A stretch of 64,000 nucleotides of DNA. Origin: Otatea glauca (taxonomy: Eukaryota; Streptophyta; Magnoliopsida; Poales; Poaceae). The DNA is taken from assembly GCA_036346275.1 (NCBI GenBank), contig CM070719.1, positions 16,905,185 through 16,969,184 on the forward strand, written 5' to 3'. The notes under the pieces were generated by a model. That model was not told where the DNA came from, did no database searches, and saw only the letters and a program-made list of their open reading frames with translations. A program made the position numbers and the translations under genes. Positions 58,084-64,000 of this stretch are shown here, one piece after another. Positions within the stretch are counted from its first letter, which is position 1. The number at the start of each line of letters is the position of its first letter.

Positions 58084-59456
58084 TGTTAGTGTTATATGCC
58101 CTTGAGGCAATCATTTAGATGATTGTAATATGACTATGTTTATGAATAATAATATGATTATTGGTCCAATGAATGTATATCATTGTATTGATCAACAAGT
58201 ATGTGACTTGCTTATGAAGCTCTTTACTTATTGATGTAATTCGATAAATATCTCTGATCGTATATCAACGTTTAGGACAACGATGAATAGATCAGCATAT
58301 GTAGTGATCGATGATCATGCTTCATAGATCATGGGATATGGAGATATCATCTATACATTGTGGACGCATGTTGAAGAACATAGGTTAGATAGACCCGCTA
58401 TGGGACACTGCGAGAATGTTACATTCTTATGTGTCATCAGTGTATCTCATACCTAGTAGATGTATGATCCTTAGACCTGAGATTGTCATATTCCCTACAT
58501 GTGTAATAGTTTTCCTTGGGGCTATCAAACACTACTTCCTAACCGGATAGTTATAAAGGTAGCTTTCATGTTTACTATGAAACGTGCGAGAGGAAGTGAG
58601 CGATCAAGATGGAATTTGCCACTCCAATGAAACGGAGATATATGACAAGGCCACTCGTGTGATATGATTAAGGAAGTGCATGGCCATGCCGTGATTGAGG
58701 AGTCAATCACAACTTATTAATATATCACGGATACGAGAGATGGATTGAATCATCAAAGGATGACATGCTTCTCGCCTTGAGTTCAATCTTCATATACTTG
58801 GCAAAGGGATTATTACATGAGTACTTTTGATAGGTTCTGCCCGATCTGATCATAGTATGTTTGGGAGTTGGCAAGCTTTCTAAGGAGCCGCTACCAACTA
58901 TTGGATTGAAAAGGAGTTTTCAGAATCCATGTCCAAACGTACGTGAACCTGCAGGGTCACACACTTAATGGGCTGGGACGCATTAATTTGGATTGGATCC
59001 GTAATTAATGGACCTTGTGGGCTTAGCACACTGATGGGCCCTGGTTTAGGGTTTCATCTCGTGGCTATATAACGAGTGGAGGAGGGTGGGCGCAGGGTGT
59101 GATTTCCCACGGTTTAGAAGTGTTTCACCCGAAACCCTAGCCTCCTCCTCTCGCTGCCCCTGCCGAGCGACCAGGTGCTTGCACACCGACGCACGGTGTT
59201 CCATCCCTAAACGTGTGGACTACTGCGGTGACGCTACTGCGACTGCGGCGTGGGAGGACGATCCACGGTGAGGCGAGGACGGTCCACTCCATCGACTCAA
59301 CGACTGCGGTGAGGACGATCCACTACATCGACGCGCGAAGGATTCCGCAATTGCGCGTCTAGTGGTAATCTAATCTATGATCTCCTTCTTGCGAGTAGCT
59401 TTCTGGTTATACGGTAGTTTTTTTTGTGCTAGCGTAGCATACCGCGTTCCTCTTCA
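58084..59456 (+). repeat. 5' LTR of Angela/BARE-like copia (1373 bp)
   Basis: TGTTAGTGTTATATGCCC to GTTCCTCTTCA, very similar to the solo LTR at 31372-32699. TATATAA is at 59066-59072, after GTGGC. Confidence 0.9.
59066..59072 (+). promoter_or_regulatory. TATA box of Angela/BARE-like LTR
   Basis: TATATAA in TCGTGGCTATATAACGAG, conserved in the solo LTR at 32311. Confidence 0.65.
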
Positions 59457-59457
59457 G

Positions 59458-59471
59458 TGGTATCAAAGCCA
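59458..59471 (+). other. Primer-binding site, initiator tRNA-Met type
   Basis: TGGTATCAAAGCCA begins one base after the LTR end and differs by one base from the common TGGTATCAGAGC site. Confidence 0.85.
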
Positions 59472-59993
59472 TCTCGTATAGATTTGTGATCTGGGTGTTG
59501 CACATATGATGTGTGAGGTTAGTAGATTGGATCTATTACATGTTCAGCCGGTTTATGTGATGAATTGGTGACGGCAGCCATCGATGAGATCGATCGGTTT
59601 AGGGTTTGAGTAAAGTGCAAACCGACTCAATCTTAATTTGGGTGAGTCTGTTCATGGTACGACGTTACCCTTACCGGTCGGGTTACCGCCATCAGGTTTT
59701 CTAAAACGTAACCATATGGGACCAAGCCAATCAGATTGAGTCGGATTGGGTCAATCTAGTTGATCCATGGAAAGTGCAAACCGATTCAATCTCGTTTTGG
59801 GTGAGTCCGTTCATAGTACGATGTTGCCCTTACCGGTCGGGTTACCGCCATCAGGGTTTCTGAAATGTAACCATATGGGACCAAGCCAATCAGATTAGAT
59901 CGGATTGGGTCAATCTGGTTGATCCATGGAAATTTTGAGGGTGTTTTCCTTTGATTGAAGACATGCCTCTAAAAAATTTTCCAAGGGCGCTGC
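59472..59993 (+). other. Copia leader, first part
   Basis: Untranslated leader between the primer site and the inserted solo LTR. It contains a tandem duplication (59612-59929) and no open frame of note. Confidence 0.6.
59612..59929 (+). repeat. Tandem duplication, 159-bp period, in the copia leader
   Basis: Two near-identical copies, 59612-59770 and 59771-59929. Each begins AAAGTGCAAACCGA and contains CCTTACCGGTCGGGTTACCG, ending TTGATCCATGG. By eye they differ at roughly ten positions. Confidence 0.95.
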
Positions 59994-62900
59994 TGTAACA
60001 CCCTGAAATTTGCTCTAATTTAAATTTTGTAGTATTTCTGATTTTTGGGAAATTTTGGGAATTTACTGGAATTTATTCAGATTTATTCAAATATGGTCTT
60101 TCTTGAAATCCATTAAAATATTGCAAAATTTTATGCAGAGTTTTTCTGGAAATATTTTATTTGAGTTTCATATGGCTCAAAGTATTTTCTGGAATTTTTC
60201 TGCTATTTTAAAAGCCCCAAATGATTTAATTGAATTTCTAGAATTATTTTTATTCAAAAATCGAGGAAAAACAGAGTGAACAGTATTGAGTCGAGCCTGT
60301 TACTGTGTGCACTGTTGGCCCAGCCCGACGAAACTCTAACGCCGCTTGCGGGTGACCATCCGATCAGGATCGGATGGACCAGATGAAGCCGCGTTGCGCG
60401 AGTTTCCGGTTCGTCGATCTGTTGCCGCGTGGATGGCTGGGTTTGCTCCACGTCGCATCGCCGTGCGTTTCCGGAAACGCCGCCGCCGCGCGTTACGGTC
60501 GGAGTTTTCGCGCGCGATTAACGCCGGCGTGTTTATTCTTCCTCTTCATTAGCTAGTGCACCGTGTAGAGCACTTCCTTCCGCGCATTTTGCCCCATCTC
60601 TCCCTCACCGAGACTCACTGTAGCAGTCGTACGAGCTCGCCGTAGTTCTGAGACTTTTCGCCGCCCTTTTGCACCGCCGCCGTTTGAGCTCGGCCGTCAT
60701 CAAGGTCACCGGGGTGTTCCTCGCGACGAGCTGCACCCGTTGCTTCAAACCGTGTCATCGGAGCCGCCCAGGAACGCTGCCACCGCGTCATCTTCTTCCT
60801 CTCTGGCGAGATCTGTGCCGCCGCGACATCATCGCCAGCCGAGCTTCGTCGACCGTCCAATCATCGCCAAACGCTCCAGATTCGTCCACGTCGCCATTTA
60901 ACAGTAATCTTCATCTTCACCCTTCAGCCGTTGGATCTAATCAACGGTTTAGATTGGTTCGCCTAGATTCATGTCAGTTTAATCTCAGCCGTTAGATCTA
61001 GATCGTAGAGTGTATATCTTGCCGTGTCGCGTAAGTACCGTAGCCGTCGGATGCGCGCCGGTCATCTTGGATCGCGCCGCGTGTCGCGCTCGCAGTAATC
61101 CAGAGTCGAATCCTTGGCTCATCTCGGTCGTTCATTTTGAACTGAGCGGACGAGATAGCACCATGCATCGGGTCAGTCCCGTGTGGACGCGTGTCGCGTA
61201 GAAATCGAGGAGTCAGCGTCGCCGTTTTTGTCGACGTCGCTTGATTAATCGTAGCCGTCCGATCGGGATCCGATGGCCATGGTGAAGCCACGTGTTGGTT
61301 CTGATAGATCTGAGTAGAAACGTCGCATCAATCTCAGTCGTTCGTTTTAAATCGGATGGACGAGATTGAGTCGAGTTTCGGTTAATAGATTAACGCCGCG
61401 TGTCGATCGGTGATTGGCTGGACCGTACCAGGTGATGCCAGTGCATGCGTCAGCCGATGCATGTGCACAGTAACGACAGTCCACCGTAGACCCGCATTGT
61501 TTCGTAGACCGGGTGTATGCGCCGCTGCCACGTATCGGTCCGAGAGACTGCCACGTGTCATGCTGACGTCATCGCTGACGTCATAAATATTTTTTATATA
61601 TAAAAATATTTTGGCCGAAATTCATTTCGGTGCTGACGTCATCATTAGGTCATGCTGACGTCATAAATCCCAATTTTTCCGTATAAAAATAATTAAAACA
61701 AATCGGATTTTCTGATTTATATTTTATTTAAAACTTTAAAAGGCTATAACTTTTGCATTTTAACTCCGACTGAGGTGATTCCAGTCTCTAAAAATTTGTA
61801 AAATTGTGTTCTTTTTAATAGTGAATTTTAATTGAATTTTTGAGGTGATATAGTCTATTGTTTTGTTTATTTATTGCATATATTATTTTTACGCGTAGAC
61901 ACAAATTTGCCGGAAAGTTTTGAAGAAGGGTTCATCGCTCAAGAGATCAAGACCAGCAACTCTTTGAAGGCAAGTGATGCTTTGATCATTTTGATCCCAG
62001 ATTTTAAAATGTAATTTATGCTTTGAAATTATGCATGCTAATTTATTTAAAATGAATTCAAATTAAATTTGGTAATGTAGCTAATCAACCCATATTGTTA
62101 TTGTCACCATGAAATTATTATCTGTATGCCCTGAAATCCTTGTCACCCTAGGATTGATTGTATTTGTTGGATAATAATATGATGCCAACACGGGAGGCTA
62201 GACCGTGAATAGATGCTTAGCCTTGCAACGAATCATGAACGATCTTTCGAGAAATACTACAATATTGACTAATGAAATATTGAATTTATTTTGAAAGTGG
62301 TGTGATGATGCCACATGATGAGATTGAGGTACGGAGACCTGTATGGTTCTGTACCGATGTTGAGTTATTGCTGGCATGTGTTGCACAATAATCAACGGGG
62401 TGGGAAATGATTTAGACTAGGGCAAGTGGCAAGAGGCTTTGTGCCAGGTGGGCCTGTGTGGCAATGGGTCGATGAGTGATGTGAGTCTGTGTGCCACTGT
62501 TGAGTGTTGGAAGTCTTACCTTGGTCAGCTAAGGACTTCACCTTGCAAGTCTTTGAACTGAGTCACCCGTACAACCACATGTCTGGTATAGGACAAACCT
62601 AGTTGATTAGGGTTCTGATATCTTTCCTCTGATACCTCGGGGTGACAGTACATGGGGGTGTATCTGTGTGGGGGAGCGTACCTGTGCTACGGCTTGGTGC
62701 CCATCCAACGGTGTTGGCATGTCCTATCCTTCGGCTCTGTGTGAGGAGAGTGATAGTGAAGGCAATACCGGAGAGATTCATTGGTTAAGGTAGAGGTTCC
62801 TAAAAGGCTTTGTTACGGACAATCACCTGTGTGGTGAGCGGCTGTATCTTATGGGTAAAGTGTACAACCTCTGCAGAGTGTCAAATCTATTCGAATAGCC

Positions 62901-63593
62901 ATGCTCGCGGTATTGAGCATTGCTCGGGGATTACAGTCAAGGGTTAGATCTTCAAAAATAAAAATGTGGAAAGGGTGGCTGTGTGCCAGTGCTAAGAATG
63001 AATTGTTTAAGGCTGTGTGCCGAGAATCTTTGAGGAAAAACTATTTGAAGAACTTAGTATTATATATAACTATTTCACTTCTTTTAATCTAAAAAAAAAG
63101 ATGCTAGTTTAGAACTATCGTTTGAAGCAGAAGAACCAAGTAAGCTAATTCTTTGGAATAAGCCTTGCATGTAGTAATAGCACCGCATTCTGTGTATTAC
63201 TTGCTGAGTGCCTTGAGTACTCACCCCTCCTTGCCTATCAATCCCAACATCAGTGGAGGAGTCTACACCGGCCTGGGAGGAGGAGTTCATTGAAGATCCG
63301 GATAATTAGGGGGCAAGCCCAATCGGTTGCCTGTGGCAAGATAAAGGTTTCCACGAAGTTTACTTATTTTCCGCTGTTTTCTTTCTTGCTCTGATAATGT
63401 AAGCCCTGCGTGGCTGATTTATGTAAGGAGACCATAAGGTCATACAATTCAGTTTATATAAATGTTTGCACTATTTATGGTATCGCTGTAATGTCTGCAA
63501 TGTGCAACCCTGTAAAGACTGTGTGTGCCAGCGTGATCCTGGACTGGCATAGAATACACAGAGGGTCCGGATTCTCAGAATCGAGTCCCGACA
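59994..63593 (+). repeat. Solo chromovirus LTR in the copia leader (3600 bp)
   Basis: Starts TGTAACACCCTGAAATTT and ends AATCGAGTCCCGACA. The flanks are GCTGC (59989-59993) and GGTGC (63594-63598), a duplication with one mismatch. It has CCGTTGGA at 60928 and related CCGTTAGAT/CCGTCGGAT variants. Open frames at 60250-61290 are compositional. Confidence 0.85.
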
Positions 63594-64000
63594 GGTGCCC
63601 TCGACCGCCGCCAGGGGCGCTGCCCCTCGGACCCCGGAGTCGTAGGATTGTTTTTGTTTAACTCATTTTTGCAGGAAATTATGTGAAATAGTATGGCCTA
63701 TGTGTATGTGATGCATGTAATTTTCGCATGGCCTGCGTGCTGTGTCAAGCCATAAGGCTATTTAAATTGTATAACGACCTGCGTGTCAGCTTGTGATGCT
63801 TCAAACCCTCATGTAAAATTCATTATCAAAAGTTGTAAGGCGCTGCATCCATAATGATGAAGACGATGGTATCAAGCATTATGAATAGGTGAACAATCAA
63901 GCAAGGTGGCTAGGTGAACAAACAAGCATAATGATGGAGATCTTAATGCTAAGGGCCATGCTATTTCACAACTTATTTTGTTTTTCTGTGGATGTGTGTT
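63594..64000 (+). other. Copia leader, continued
   Basis: It resumes with CGCCGCCAGGGGCGCTGCCC, typical of GC-rich leader pieces in such elements, then AT-rich sequence to the window edge. No gag start is seen. Confidence 0.5.

Larger units (their letters stand above)
58084..64000 (+). mobile_element. Angela/BARE-like copia element, 5' end
   Basis: LTR (58084-59456), initiator-tRNA-Met type primer site, and a leader interrupted by a solo chromovirus LTR. Gag is not reached before the window ends. The copia assignment is by LTR resemblance (TATGCCCT-GAGGCAAT start, 1.3-kb length) to Angela/BARE-type LTRs, not by coding sequence. Confidence 0.7.

Noticed and set aside
60346..61291. Frames of 60-108 codons
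   Set aside because: Inside the GC-rich block of the solo LTR at 59994-63593; no domain.
1..64000. CRISPR array, rRNA, intact tRNA, operon or defence island
   Set aside because: No regularly spaced short repeats, no rRNA-like sequence, no complete tRNA cloverleaf, and introns plus LTR elements show a plant nuclear genome.

Overview
This window looks like a transposon-filled intergenic region of a grass nuclear genome. Three things suggest this: chromovirus-type LTRs of about 3 kb beginning TGTAAC and ending in CCCGACA-like tails, grass-type Tourist and Stowaway MITEs, and relics of the MATH-BTB gene family, which is greatly expanded in grasses. I found no intact host gene and no RNA gene. 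Nearly every open frame is a decayed transposon ORF, a host-gene relic or a chance frame inside a GC-rich LTR.

The oldest layer is a series of related units of several kb, called U1 to U4 here: U1 about 11.5-14.7 kb, U2 15.1-30.0 kb, U3 30.6-42.3 kb, U4 48.98-54.3 kb. They carry relics of unrelated host genes. These are a minus-strand MATH-BTB gene facing a plus-strand MATH gene, a cytosolic-type tyrosyl-tRNA synthetase (TyrRS; U2 and U4) and a NOT2/VIP2-like CCR4-NOT subunit (before U2). Because the units are homologous, empty sites in one copy prove insertions in another.

Later layers interrupt these units. A Ty1/copia element with both 226-bp LTRs and target-site duplication (TSD) CATAA splits the U2 TyrRS relic (20.3-29.6 kb) and itself contains a solo chromovirus LTR. 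U3 holds a solo copia LTR (TSD GGTAG) and a long chromovirus-like LTR (TSD CGAAA); inside that LTR sits a shrunken Tekay-like element (TSD CTCAT). A minus-strand copia element lies between U3 and U4 and contains another solo LTR (TSD TAGCA). The left 11 kb is a nest of a Tekay-like gypsy element, a Tat-like gypsy 5' end, a chromovirus LTR and a hAT-like DNA transposon that seems to carry captured exons. The right 10 kb is two opposed LTRs and a copia 5' end whose leader is split by another solo LTR. Small DNA elements (two hAT MITEs, Stowaway, Tourist-like, a foldback MITE, a Helitron-like piece) fill the rest.

There is no operon-like or defence-like system here. The most interesting points are the replicated MATH-BTB/TyrRS/NOT2 block, the hAT-like element with an apparent transit-peptide exon, clusters of TCCAACGG (MSA-like) motifs near the TATA boxes of the Tekay-like LTRs, and a degenerate repeat array of about 170-195 bp inside a non-autonomous element.
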